Position numbers and translations under genes: made by a program
Assembly: GCA_947179485.1 (NCBI GenBank)
Contig: OX359247.1
Location: forward strand, 13,554,588 to 13,618,587
Length of the DNA: 64,000 nucleotides
Reading direction: 5' to 3'
DNA from: Allacma fusca
Lineage: Eukaryota > Arthropoda > Collembola > Symphypleona > Sminthuridae
In this document: one piece after another, positions 13,101-23,392 of the stretch
Numbering within the stretch: the stretch's first letter is position 1
Layout: the number at the start of each line of letters is the position of its first letter
Notes under the pieces: model-generated
Databases searched by the model: none
What the model was told of the DNA's origin: nothing
Seen by the model: the letters and a program-made list of their open reading frames with translations, nothing else

Positions 13101-14924
13101 CCTCAAACAAGTGTGTACATATGAGCACTTCAACTAGTTACGTATATAGTTATATATTATTTTCTCGAGTGGGCAATATGCACAGGACTGATCCAAAGCT
13201 CTTAGGTCCTCTCTTCCATATATTGTGACTTGTGACTTTCCTTGCATAATTGATAGCTACTATGAGTCATGGTGATTTATGATAATTTCTAATTTGATAC
13301 TTTGTAATGGAAAGTATATTTCACACAATTTTTCCCACTATAATAATAACATGTGTAATTATATCTACACATATGAGTAGATATCTATGCATACATTATC
13401 ATTTGAAAAATACTCAGGAGATTTATTGCTTAAAATTCATTTCTTCCTGCTTTAGCACAATTCTTAGTTGTGAGGATGCCATGTGGGGTGCTATTGTACA
13501 AGAAGGTCCATTGTTAACTGAGCCTTCGCTAAGGCTTCACAGGCCTATGTATATTTTCAAGTCTATCAATAGCTTGTGCAAAAACAATTACATTTCTCAA
13601 TTTCCGTCAAGGCCAAGCTTAGTAATTACATTAGTTTCTTTTTTTACAAGCGTGACTATGAATTCCTTCGATCTCCCTGTTTAAACATGGGGTTAAACAT
13701 ATGGAAACATTTGCTAATGGATCTATTGTTATTTTATTCCAAACACATTAGCGGTTAAAAACTCCTTCAATAATTATTAGCACTAATTATACGAAATTTA
13801 CTTTATTTGCTCATGACATATATTTGAACAGGGACACATGGACAAACTTTCTTCAATGCATGATATTTCTATAATGATAATCATATGTATGTATCTATGT
13901 CTGAGGTTGAGGCAGAGTGCACTCCGCGTGTCAAAAGATCTAAGAAGAGTGATAAAATTGGACAACAAATTCCTTTCCTCCAAAAAATATCCGCTTGAAT
14001 TTCAAAAAAAAAAAAGACTTTCTTTCCTTTGACATGAATCTGGGCCGATAGAATTACTGGGTCTGCTGGGTAGAATTTTAAACCACAAAATCCAAGCCTT
14101 CCAATATCTCCCATGCGATCAATACTTCAAGCACGGAGATATATTGCTTCTGAAATTCCTCTCATTACTATGTATGTAAGTAACCAGTCGGTAGTCAGAC
14201 AGATGTAGTTTGAATTATATATGAGACCAAAACAAGCTCCGAAATCCAAAGGAATTCTCTGCTCCACAAGTAAAAATACAATTTCTTACAGAAATGATAG
14301 TTTCACAATAAAGCCGTATGGTGATGCGGGCACGAGTCTTATGTGTTTCTATGAATGTATACATTATGTATACGTACATACACAGATGCACAAACCTAAA
14401 AATGTAATGCACGTTGTTGGACTGTCACGTAAAGTGCAGAAAGCTTTGGGTGCGAGATCGCTCCCAGAGGAGTGCAAAATTGATGACAAATGTGACCAAA
14501 ATAAGATTCATAGTCACTTAAATAAAGAATAGAAGTCTTTCAATAGAGTCTTTGCATCTACTTCTATGCGGGGATTCAGGATGAATGATCCGAGGAATAT
14601 AGAATCTACCTACTCATATTTTATGGAAACAATTTATCCACGCTGAATATTATTTACGAAAGCAAGGGTTCTACATCTTTTTCCCTGATTTTTTTTATCA
14701 GAAAAGTGTAAAGTTCCTGAAAATATCCGAATCTAATGCTTGATAATTTCCTGAGAATAAGCACATTAATTATAACGTGAGAGAATAAAATTAGCTCCGA
14801 AAACAAATAATTACCGTTTATTTCGAACTTTGGATGATTGTTCCATATAAACAACAGATACTTTGGAAGTCACCTTGGTTTAAACAAATTTGTGATTTTT
14901 TTCCTTTTTCCCGACGATATTTAG
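10142..14924. other. No gene seen
   Basis: Several open frames of 60-125 codons are present (for example 13307-13684, +), but their composition is low-complexity or AT-driven. None is flanked by a convincing acceptor and donor pair or shows a motif I recognise. I see no RNA genes or clear repeats. Confidence 0.5.
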
Positions 14925-15000
14925 AAAATAGTAGAATGTCAACTGCAGTTGGGTCTAGGTCATCGCTAGTCACAATACGCTCATTGAAGATTCCCCTGAG
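14925..15000 (+). CDS. Candidate 5' coding exon, unidentified
   Basis: A long pyrimidine tract (about 14894-14910) leads to an acceptor ending TTTAG at 14924. The 76-base segment that follows ends in CTGAG before GTAAGTAT, a near-ideal donor at 15001. An ATG at 14936 opens a frame MSTAVGSRSSLVTIRSLKIP then L, leaving two bases (AG) for the next codon, so the intron would be phase 2. The peptide is not one I recognise, and I found no phase-matching next exon on the + strand. The splice context is the main evidence. It may be a real first coding exon of an unknown gene, a non-coding exon, or a chance pairing. Confidence 0.3.
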
Positions 15001-17058
15001 GTAAGTATCGTGCCTTCTTATCAAAACGAGCCCTATATGTACGTATATGCTTAAAGCTATTTAATCTCAGACCATTCGAGTCAGAAAGTGCCTTGATGCA
15101 TCTACTAAGAAAATAAAGGGAAAATTCAGTGAGAATCTCGGGACTGTGGACACTTCCCCGAGACCTACAATATTGCTTGCCTTTTGCCATTACGGGAAGT
15201 CGGAACTGCACACTGACGTCAAGTCAATATGATAATTTCACACGTGTAGCTTAACATTGACCTTCCAGTGCATTTTAAGGGAAATCTGTTTATTCTATAG
15301 ACATGCCAAAGTTGTTTTAACAGGAACAGTGTAACGGGGCTAAATTGACTGTTGGAATGATTGCCCATCACTTTGCCTTCCTTCCAAGACTATAAAAACC
15401 ATGTGGAAAAATACACATTTTACCCTGAGAGAGTTGAGATAGGATCAAAATTGGTGGAATTTTAAGACCTCCGCCCGTCCTTACTGTGTATGCACAGTTA
15501 AGGAGAAAGCCCTGCAATTTGAGGGAAATGCTACCCCGTAGATGACACTGTGCATACACATTACGCAATAAAATAGCTTTACATCTCCCGTCAACTTGCT
15601 CAATCTCCGGAGTTGACACTAGGTAATGTCTCGTATTATGCAGTTGCTGCTGGGCATTAATAAGAATTACATTTTTTTCCCCAAGCACAGTCGAGATATC
15701 CCATATCCCATGCGAGAATGCTTTTACGGCACGTGATGAAATACTGTAAAAGGCAGAAAGCGCACCCTTGGATAATCTCTTTCCAGTTGAGAGTACACTC
15801 CTAAAAATCAATGATTTTACTGAAAGTCACGCAATTTTTAAGTAACGAGATTTCCTTCAAGAATATTTTTGTCCGCCCTATTTTATATCTACTCACAGCT
15901 CCAATCTACATATAACATACATTCAAGGGTATATTTTCTTTGCTATAAGATTTTGTCAGAGCTCTTTACAGAAGATCTCTTTGAATGATTTATTATAAAA
16001 AAAAATAATAGTGTTTACATTACAAAGTCTTCCGGAGATACATGGGAGCACCTTTTTTTTTAGTACTCCATACATACAAGCATGTACGTATACATATATA
16101 TAAGCACACAGAACAAGAAAAGGACTATTCAGGGTAAAATCTGCTTCCTGGAAACTATCAAAAAAATATTAACTTTCACGAAGTTCCTATTACGAGGTCT
16201 CAGTCACGTTCCTGCAGTTATTACAAACGCTTGGAATGTCATCACTACAGTATGAGGTGGTATAATTTTAGAAAAAAATAAATATTGGTTTATCTCACTC
16301 AAGGCACTATTTACTCTTCCCATCTACCCTTCCAGAATTTCTATTTTAGAAGAAAAGAATTTTTTGAGTGAGTAAGTAATTTAATTATATTCCCTCAGCC
16401 TGTCAGCATGATTCATTTACAGTATCTTACGATAATTACATAAATTTTATTTCGGAATTGAAACCACGGTTATAGTTTCAATTGCTCTCGGAGTTAGGAA
16501 AGAGGAAGAGTCGCCTGCGGCAGTCGTCTTAATTTTTAAGACAGGACCGTATTTCAAGCAGGGACTTCCTTCGCACTGGGACTTTCTACTGGGGATGTGC
16601 TCTTTAATGGGAATTCTCTAGAGTCCTTACTCCATTTCACTTTCTACAATGCCGTATTTTAGTTTCAGAAAGTAAGACAAATTTCCTTAGTCAAGGGGGA
16701 CCAACCAGACTGCCATGTATCTTGGAGTTGCTTATATATTGCCACTACAGCGGAGCAAGCATGACATTGCTATGTTACTTGAAATACCTCTGGTTTCTTA
16801 TCGATTACATAAGAGTATAGAATTTTACATGTAGGATAGATATGTATATCTATGTACAGGCACGAACGGTTCCTTGCATTACATCACAGAAGTATGTATG
16901 TATCTACATGTGTAAATACTAAAGTTTTTGGTTTCAAATTACTGCATTATAAATAATGCATTTTGTTATGCACGTACATCATCATAGTGCGTGGATATAT
17001 TTGCACATACACTATCTATATCTATATGTACCTATAATGGCATAAATGTGCAAATGAC
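15001..17058. other. No gene seen
   Basis: A 147-codon open frame on the - strand (15368-15811) is the longest here. It has no recognisable motif and no clear splice context, and I do not call it. TATGTA/TACATA palindromes occur near 16065-16105 and 16840-16920. Confidence 0.45.
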
Positions 17059-18158
17059 TAATACCCGCGCAAGTGTTTCCATGGGACGCATATAGGGATA
17101 GTGCTATGGGAAATTTGTTGGGCTTTTTATCGAAAATCCCAACGAGTGTCCTGCTGGACTGCCCCCATATGATCCTCTCCCATATGACCTTTCCCATAAG
17201 AACATTCCCAACTGGATGCAATATTGGCCCCTCGTCCCCTTGTAGTTAAATATGCACTTATTATTAGTATGTACCTTCTAAACGATAAACAACTATGACA
17301 AACTAAGATGTAGAAGTCAAACTATTTTGAATTATTTGAAAATTCGTTTAATCTCAATATTGGTATGTACAATTAAAACAATTACAGTTAACTTAAATAT
17401 TACTAAGCTCCACAAACAAATACGGGAAGGGGGAAGGGAAGATCATATCCGGTACTCAACTAACCATCTAAAAAAAGAAAAGAATTGAAATCAATCAAAA
17501 TTGAATTAAAATTACATTAATAATAAAAAGCCAACTTGAAACATGACATAATTTCGACATGCAGTACACTTCAGTTGATCCTTTAAAACGGGAACAACAA
17601 GTGTCAGTAGTTAAATATTTAATTAGCAGAATTCAAGAGCTTGTTAAATTATCTGAAATGAATTTGTTACCTTTTGCCTAAAATTAACCAGCAAGGAACC
17701 ATCCTGCATCATCTTTGAAACCTGTAATATTTGCAATTTATCACCTGAATCAATACAAAAGTCATTTAAAGTTCCTAGCACAAATATTTATTTATTTTTA
17801 TTTATTTTGAATTGAAGCAACTATTTAAAAACTTACCTCATTGTAAACCGTCCGAATTCAAAAGTGGCTGATTGTGAGAAATTTTCGTCAACTTAAAAGT
17901 CAGCCGTTACATGTGCTGTTAATGAGTCCTGCTCATTGTATGCCAGAATTGACTGTCTTGTATGTAATGCTCATGCGCAGGACAAAAGAACGAAAGAAGT
18001 TCCCATGGGAAACCCCGTATGGCCTCAATCGTATGGGTAAATAGTGTAAAATCCCATATACTAGGCCCATCGGTACATTCTTTTAAGAAATGTACTTGGG
18101 TTTCATATGGGACCAATTTTCCCACAGGAACCCAAGCAAAATAGTTATGCGGGTAGTA
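17059..18158. mobile_element. Diverged long-inverted-repeat element
   Basis: The left arm (17059-17203) and right arm (17999-18158) are inverted copies with many substitutions. The outer ends share TACCCGC next to a related context, and the inner parts share an alternating CCCATAYGAT and TTTCCCAT..GAAC pattern, with roughly 27 of 39 bases matching by eye. The spacer of about 795 bases is AT-rich. This looks like an old MITE or foldback element. I could not fix a target duplication, so the outer limits are approximate. Two splice-like segments on the - strand lie inside the spacer. Confidence 0.5.
17671..17721 (-). CDS. Candidate exon on - strand, unidentified
   Basis: On the - strand an acceptor (GCAAATATTACAG) precedes a 51-base segment that ends in AAAAG before GTAACA. 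The frame is open with phase 0 at both sides and reads VSKMMQDGSLLVNFRQK. It is phase-compatible with the candidate exon at 19452-19511. It lies inside the spacer of a diverged inverted-repeat element, which argues that it may be transposon sequence rather than host gene. I do not recognise the peptide. Confidence 0.18.
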
Positions 18159-19451
18159 AGCACCTCTACTTATGCTGATGTACATATGTACTTAATCAAG
18201 TACATCGACTCTCAATGCGTCTTTGCATGTTTAAATTATTGCACCAGGCTTTCTTTTGACAGGCACAGAAATACCACTGAATTTTTAACATATTTCACCT
18301 CATGACCACATCACGCAAAAAGAAAAAAAAAATTCAGTACAAGTGCTCTGAGAAACTTTTTTGCCAGAGCTGTTCCTCCATGGAGAGAGAAAAACAGTTG
18401 GACACCGAATACCTATTTTCACCTTTCTCACAATCATGTATGCTAAAGTTTTTCTACGCAGGAGATTTCAGCAACAAGAGATCAACTTTTGCTCCTTTTA
18501 GGGATGCTTTTATATAGTGAGTGTGCTGTGCCTTATATGCCTACATGGTAGTTGGAAAGTGTAAAGCTGCATCATTAAATTTGCACCATACGTTTTAGGA
18601 TGTGTTGGTTAAAGTAGACTTGAAACGATAAATTGATAAATGCTGAGGAAATGTTACTCCCCGTTTCCATTCCTCCCGACATAGTTTCACAAAGGGAGGA
18701 GAAGCGGGAGGATCAAAGGTACATCCATAGTTACAGCTTAAGTGAAGGGAGTCTCATTGGTGAAGGGAGTTTCATCGCTCGAAATGGAACTACTGTAGTG
18801 ACTGTTTTTTTTTCTCTCTCTCTCTATCTCTTGCGGAAATACATACAAGTCATTTGCAGTTTATTGTAACTTATATGAAAGTTCATTCTTGTACATACTA
18901 CGGGAATTAATTTATAAACCAAGTTGAAATTGAAGTTTTTTTCTTCTCCCGAATCCCTCCAAACCAACGAGACCCGCATGATTATGAAAGCTTGTTAAAA
19001 GGTTCCGAAACTACAGTACAATAGAAAATAATCCAGCATTGCTTTCTTCCCTACCAACTATATTACCTACTAAATATTTCTGCTAATGTACAGTCTCAAT
19101 GGCACATATGCACAGTCTTCGTCTTACATATCAAAGCTTCCCTAACGGATGCTCGAATTTCAAATGTAATTGCACAACTCACTTGGAAAGATTAAACCAG
19201 CAAAAGCACAAACTGCTGCATCTGCCAAGGAAATTAAAATTTGAATCTGTGAAATGGGGAAAGGGTGGAATTGCGGAAACCATGTGTACTTGTTTTTATC
19301 ATATGCGGTGATATGGGCACTGAAAGGTTTAGTAACCAAAATCCTCAGCATGGAAATCCTTGTTACGCGCATCTATACCTTCATGTGTAGGTACATATGC
19401 AATCCATACAATTACATATAAATTACAACTGCCTTCCCCACTACTACTCAC

Positions 19452-19511
19452 CTGCATTGCTGCAAAGCGTAGACGCTGTCGTTCCGATAACAATGAGGAC
19501 ATTCTAGGGCT
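19452..19511 (-). CDS. Candidate exon on - strand, unidentified
   Basis: The - strand has a pyrimidine-rich acceptor (CCAACCTCTCGTTTTGGCTACAG), a 60-base open segment, and a consensus donor CAG then GTGAGTAG. The segment is phase 0 at both ends and reads SPRMSSLLSERQRLRFAAMQ. The ATG at 19502 could also serve as a start. The acceptor-exon-donor combination is among the best in the window outside the receptor gene. The upstream candidate ending at 20476 also finishes in phase 0, so the two could be joined. I do not recognise the protein. Confidence 0.3.
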
Positions 19512-20475
19512 CTGTAGCCAAAACGAGAGGTTGGCAGAGACTTCCAAATAATCCTTGATACGAAATTCTAAACAAATAAATGTGGAAGGGGGAATTTAAA
19601 GGCAAAAGGAACAAAAACATCTTGAGCTCAACCAGTTCTTCTAGTGCGGACAGTTGTACTGTAGTGATGATTTTATTGTTATTTTATTACTCTGGTTTTT
19701 TTTTTTGTAAGGCCCGCTTCTTCTCAAAGCACTTCCTTGGAGTGCTGTACAAGAGCCCTCCTACCCCTTCTATCCTTCAGCCCCGTGTAGTAGACGTTTT
19801 CAATAAAGTATGGAATTTGAGAAAGATATAAAAAGTCTGTACATGCCTATGAAGACTGGTAGGGTTTAGTTTTCATAAATTGAGTTACACCAATCCATCA
19901 GGTTTGCATTACTTCCGAAAACATTTGGTGCCATGTAACCCCGGTAACTTGATACTACTTCATATAATGGCGATACACTTATGCACGTCCATCCAGATAA
20001 GTCAACGGGACTTACACTTTGACATAAATAAATAAACCGTGCCAATATGTAGTCACATGCGGAGGAAACACATGTGCAAATAAATGGAGCAATGCTCCAA
20101 ACCATGTCCCAGGCCCTTCCTCCGAGGCTGCTCGAAATTCCTAAATGTACTTTTAATTTTGGTTCCTTGAGCTCTAATTTTTGTAAAGCGATTGCCAAGG
20201 CTCCAACGGATCCAATGTAATCACATGCCGGAGGAATACTATGCAAGGGATTTTATTGCACTGTAGCCACTGAACACCAACAAAAGGCACACGTTATGGA
20301 ATGGGGAGCTCATGAAACATGAGTCCTGTGACGTGCCAAATGGCTACACGGCCTTTTCCCCTGGAAAACACTTCCGACTGAGAAAGTACAATGACCTCAG
20401 GTCAGGGAGTTTATTTTAGGATGTGGGCTCGGGATTTAATTATTACTGATGGTGTAAAGCAAATAAATTACTTAC

Positions 20476-20664
20476 GCAGAAGTAGTTAGGCTGATGAGTG
20501 TGAAATGCTACATGCATAGATCCGTCCCGCTCCGTCTGTATCTTATTCCAGGACATTCTTCCTATTACAAACACATCAGCCGCTAAAGAATAGCATTTAG
20601 CATTCACGGAGGCATCTTCATTACATCCAATTAAAAAAGGTTTCAATTTCAATAGATAAAGCAT
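20476..20664 (-). CDS. Candidate exon on - strand, unidentified
   Basis: An open frame from ATG 20664 runs to a strong donor (TTCTGC then GTAAGTAAT) at 20476. Its distal part contains DASVNAKCYSLAADVFVIGR and, further on, HVAFHTHQPNYFC. The exon could begin at the ATG or at an internal acceptor after AATGAAG (20615). It ends in phase 0, matching the next candidate at 19511. The composition is balanced and hydrophilic, unlike the AT-driven frames nearby, but I can name no family. It could be chance. Confidence 0.28.
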
Positions 20665-20744
20665 TTATTTCGTACTTCCTCAAATGCAACAAACGTTATG
20701 CCTGCTCCCATACTTTCAAAGATACCTCAGGGATTTTTAATTTA

Positions 20745-20927
20745 CTGTGAAACATAGTTCCTCATAAGTGTAGTATTAGTTTGCACATCAACTTTCATGT
20801 CTGGCTTAAGTTCGGCTCGGAATCCACTCAAAAACTTTAGATCTGTTTTAAAGAATTCCACATAGGGAAAAAAAGTTTGTTCATTTTCAAAATAGTGATT
20901 AAAATGTGTAAAAACATTTTTGGGGAG
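20745..20927 (-). CDS. Candidate terminal coding segment on - strand, unidentified
   Basis: Sixty-one codons are open between stops on the - strand, ending at TAA (20742-20744). The distal part reads FLSGFRAELKPDMKVDVQTN and continues with TTLMRNYVSQ before the stop. A pyrimidine tract and AAAACAG at about 20843 would give an acceptor. An AATAAA polyadenylation signal lies about 75 bases after the stop (20664-20669, - strand). No reading phase links it cleanly to the upstream candidate at 21299, so an exon may be missing or the call may be wrong. Confidence 0.22.
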
Positions 20928-21298
20928 TTAAACCAGAGAGAGATTTTTTTAGAAGCCAGAACTTGGTTTGGAGGTAAAATCTTGAAGTTTGAGTGTAAGC
21001 TTGAGTCAATTCAAGTTTACATTTTAGGTACAAGTGGGAGACGCAACTATAGCTGGTGTTCGGTTTCAGAAGTATGAGATTGACAATAAGTTCAATTTTT
21101 AATCGATTTTCGAGAATTTGGAGTGTGATTCTTCCGTAGATTCCACCTGTCATGTCAGGAGCGGTATGACATCAAACGAGGGTACATCAAGTACAGAGAT
21201 TTGAAGCATGGAAGATACCAAACAAAGGCTGGATTCCTCCCAGAAAAGTATTCAGCAGTACTGAGGAAGAGTTTGGAATTCCTTGTTAAGCTTCTTAC

Positions 21299-21498
21299 CT
21301 CTCAAGTTTTGTACTAAATATTTTACAATACATCAGTATAGAGACACGCACTATAGGGGCATAGAAGAGTATCCGTAGGACACCAGGGAAGATATAATTT
21401 ATGGCTAAATGTATGAAGGGTGGACCAATTACTAGAAACAAGTTGCACAAGATCTGTTGTTCATTTCCTGCTCCAGGTATCTCTCTCGGTTGGATCTT
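21299..21498 (-). CDS. Candidate exon on - strand, membrane-protein-like
   Basis: A very pyrimidine-rich acceptor (tract about 21499-21540, ending TTGGCAG) precedes a 200-base open segment that ends at GAGAG before GTAAGAAG. The phase is 0 in and 2 out. It begins KIQPREIPGAGNEQQILCN and continues into a long hydrophobic stretch including IGPPFIHLAINYIFPGVLR and ends SILMYCKIFSTKLE. The hydrophobic run could be one or two membrane segments. It has a faint look of the fatty acyl-CoA reductase C-terminal region, but I do not rely on that. The upstream candidate at 22624 ends in phase 0 and could precede it. Confidence 0.28.
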
Positions 21499-21763
21499 CT
21501 GCCAAGGGAAGATCAAAAGGGATAGGATGAGAGTGGAAAAAATCGAAAAGGTTTCTCTTTTTCGTAATACTCCCGGCTTGACGTCATGTAAGGCCACTTT
21601 TACATGTATACTCCGTCAGTCCCTCACGCCCAAATAACATCCAAGCTAAGCTCCTGAAAGGGGAAAATACAAAACGAAGTAGTCACAGGTAGACAATTTT
21701 TCCTCGAATTTCTAGGTTTTATTATTATTGAACTTGGGAGCTGGGATGGAAAGAAATGAACTG

Positions 21764-21765
<2 letters not shown>

Positions 21766-21797
<32 letters not shown>
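21766..21797. repeat. (TC)n microsatellite
   Basis: About 16 uninterrupted TC dinucleotides. It lies between two candidate - strand exons, where it would be intronic. Confidence 0.95.
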
Positions 21798-21800
<3 letters not shown>

Positions 21801-22623
21801 CATCCCTATTATTCAGACCTTGGCGTGTTATCATGGAGCATGATGCTAAAATCATGAGATTGTCCCTTTGAGCCCGTGCTGAATTGGCATTGCAAATATA
21901 CAAGTTTAAGGAGAATATAGGATCCAAAAGGAAGGGATTACAAATATCTATATCCCACTGTAATACATACGTATACCTATACACAAAATCATTGTAAAAC
22001 AGGGGGGCAAGAACTCCATGCTGCCTAGCCTGATTATTGGATTACGATACGCTCTCAATGACAAGCTACGACAAAGATGGGAAATTTCCGGCAGCTCAAC
22101 CCATTGCAGCATAAACTACCCGGTGTTTTGAGCTCCAGTCCATTTTTAATTACACAGATCTAATAAATTGTGGAACTTCAAAGTGGACTCAGTTTTCTTG
22201 TCAAGAACACCAAAAATCACCACTAATGCAAAAATTTTATGTTCAATTTACCATCCCAGTGGGATTCAATTATTCCTATTATGATCTTTGGGGGAAAAAA
22301 AATCTAATAAAGCAAGGAAGTCCTGGTACCTTAGGACTTGATTAACTCCATTTATTACAATTTTAAGTCAACATTCAGGAATGGCAGTGCGAGAGTTAGT
22401 TGCAAACTCAATTAATAACGTCGGAACTCACTCCGGTGATCCAGAAACAAAAGAGATAAATTTTCCCTTTGGGAAAATTGGAAATTGCATTCTGCTCTTA
22501 TTTGCATTCCACAAACGCCTGTATGCACACACTTGGACACACATGCACACACATGCACACATATGCTCATACTGTAGAAAAGTAGAAGCCTGTACTTCAT
22601 AGCACACACATTGCATTACTCAC

Positions 22624-22698
22624 CATCAGGACTGACTCTGCTAGACCCAGAAACCGGCATTGCCAGCGTGATTTCAATACTTTCCCCGTAATTGCATC
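22624..22698 (-). CDS. Candidate exon on - strand, unidentified
   Basis: On the - strand an acceptor (ACTTTTATCCAGCAG) opens a 75-base segment that ends CTGATG before GTGAGTAAT, a strong donor. In phase 0-0 it reads DAITGKVLKSRWQCRFLGLA then ESVLM, and phase 0 fits the next candidate at 21498. A second frame is also open across the segment, so the coding frame is uncertain. I do not recognise the product. Confidence 0.25.
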
Positions 22699-23015
22699 CT
22701 GCTGGATAAAAGTTACTCAGTGCTATCGTGTGTGGGATAAAAAAAATGTAATCTATAGTGAAGAAATCTGTTTGCAGTCACATTTTGGTGCAGGTCAGTG
22801 ATAATGGGAAATAAAAGTGCCGCTGGCTCTCATGCAAGTTGGTGATAGTGCATGTTGTGGCAACCTGCAATGCATTAAGTAGGCTCTGTAAGATATGAAT
22901 GATGAATCGTCTGTTGACTAAGGAACAATATATACAAGCATTCATGCAAAACACTAATGCATACCCAAGCACCTACTTCTCAACGATCAGGCAAAAGTGC
23001 ATACTTCGAACATGT

Positions 23016-23062
23016 GTATGTGTATGTGTGTGTGTCTGTGTGTGTGTGAGTGTGTGTGTGTA
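23016..23062. repeat. (GT)n-rich microsatellite
   Basis: An interrupted GT/TATG dinucleotide tract upstream of the putative 23.36-kb promoter. No coding content. Confidence 0.9.
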
Positions 23063-23246
23063 TGCATGGAACTGACTCCACTTGATATACACTACATCAT
23101 CCCAGCTCTGTTTACTACTCTACTGGGGAGACTTGAAGTAAAAAGGGTAAATACTGATGATAACTGATTCCAATGGGTTGGAAAGGAAAGACAGGAACTT
23201 ACCAAAAGAGTTTATGCGTCTGCGAGAGTAAAAAGTAACGGAGACG

Positions 23247-23392
23247 CTCTCTCTCTCTCTCTCTCTCTCTATAAGTATTGGAAGAACAGTGTCATAAGCA
23301 GCACTCACTCCCAACCGTAGGAGCGGTAGCGTGTGTTTGTCTTTCCGACTCCCACTGCTTTGTATATAAAGGACTCTGGCGTGCGTGAATTT
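23247..23392 (+). promoter_or_regulatory. Putative promoter: CT tract, TATA box
   Basis: TATATAAA at 23363-23370 is a full TATA box, which would place initiation near 23393-23400. A (CT)12 tract (23247-23270) lies about 100 bases upstream. GAGA/CT tracts beside TATA boxes are common in arthropod promoters. The sequence downstream is richer in C and T than its surroundings, as expected of a leader. On the - strand, GCAG followed by a short segment and GTAAGTTCC (donor at about 23203) could be the first exon of a divergent transcript, making this a possible bidirectional promoter. Assignment to the receptor gene downstream is inference. Confidence 0.4.

Noticed and set aside
13307-13684. 125-codon open frame on the + strand
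   Set aside because: The composition is AT-driven, with many Ile, Ser, Phe and Thr and no motif, and it overlaps another chance frame.
15368-15811. 147-codon open frame on the - strand
   Set aside because: No domain or motif is recognisable, and I found no acceptor and donor pair at its edges.
17780-17935. - strand donor GAG/GTAAGTTTTT as an exon of the putative - strand gene
   Set aside because: The only open frame into it does not match the phase of neighbouring candidates, and it lies inside a diverged inverted-repeat element.
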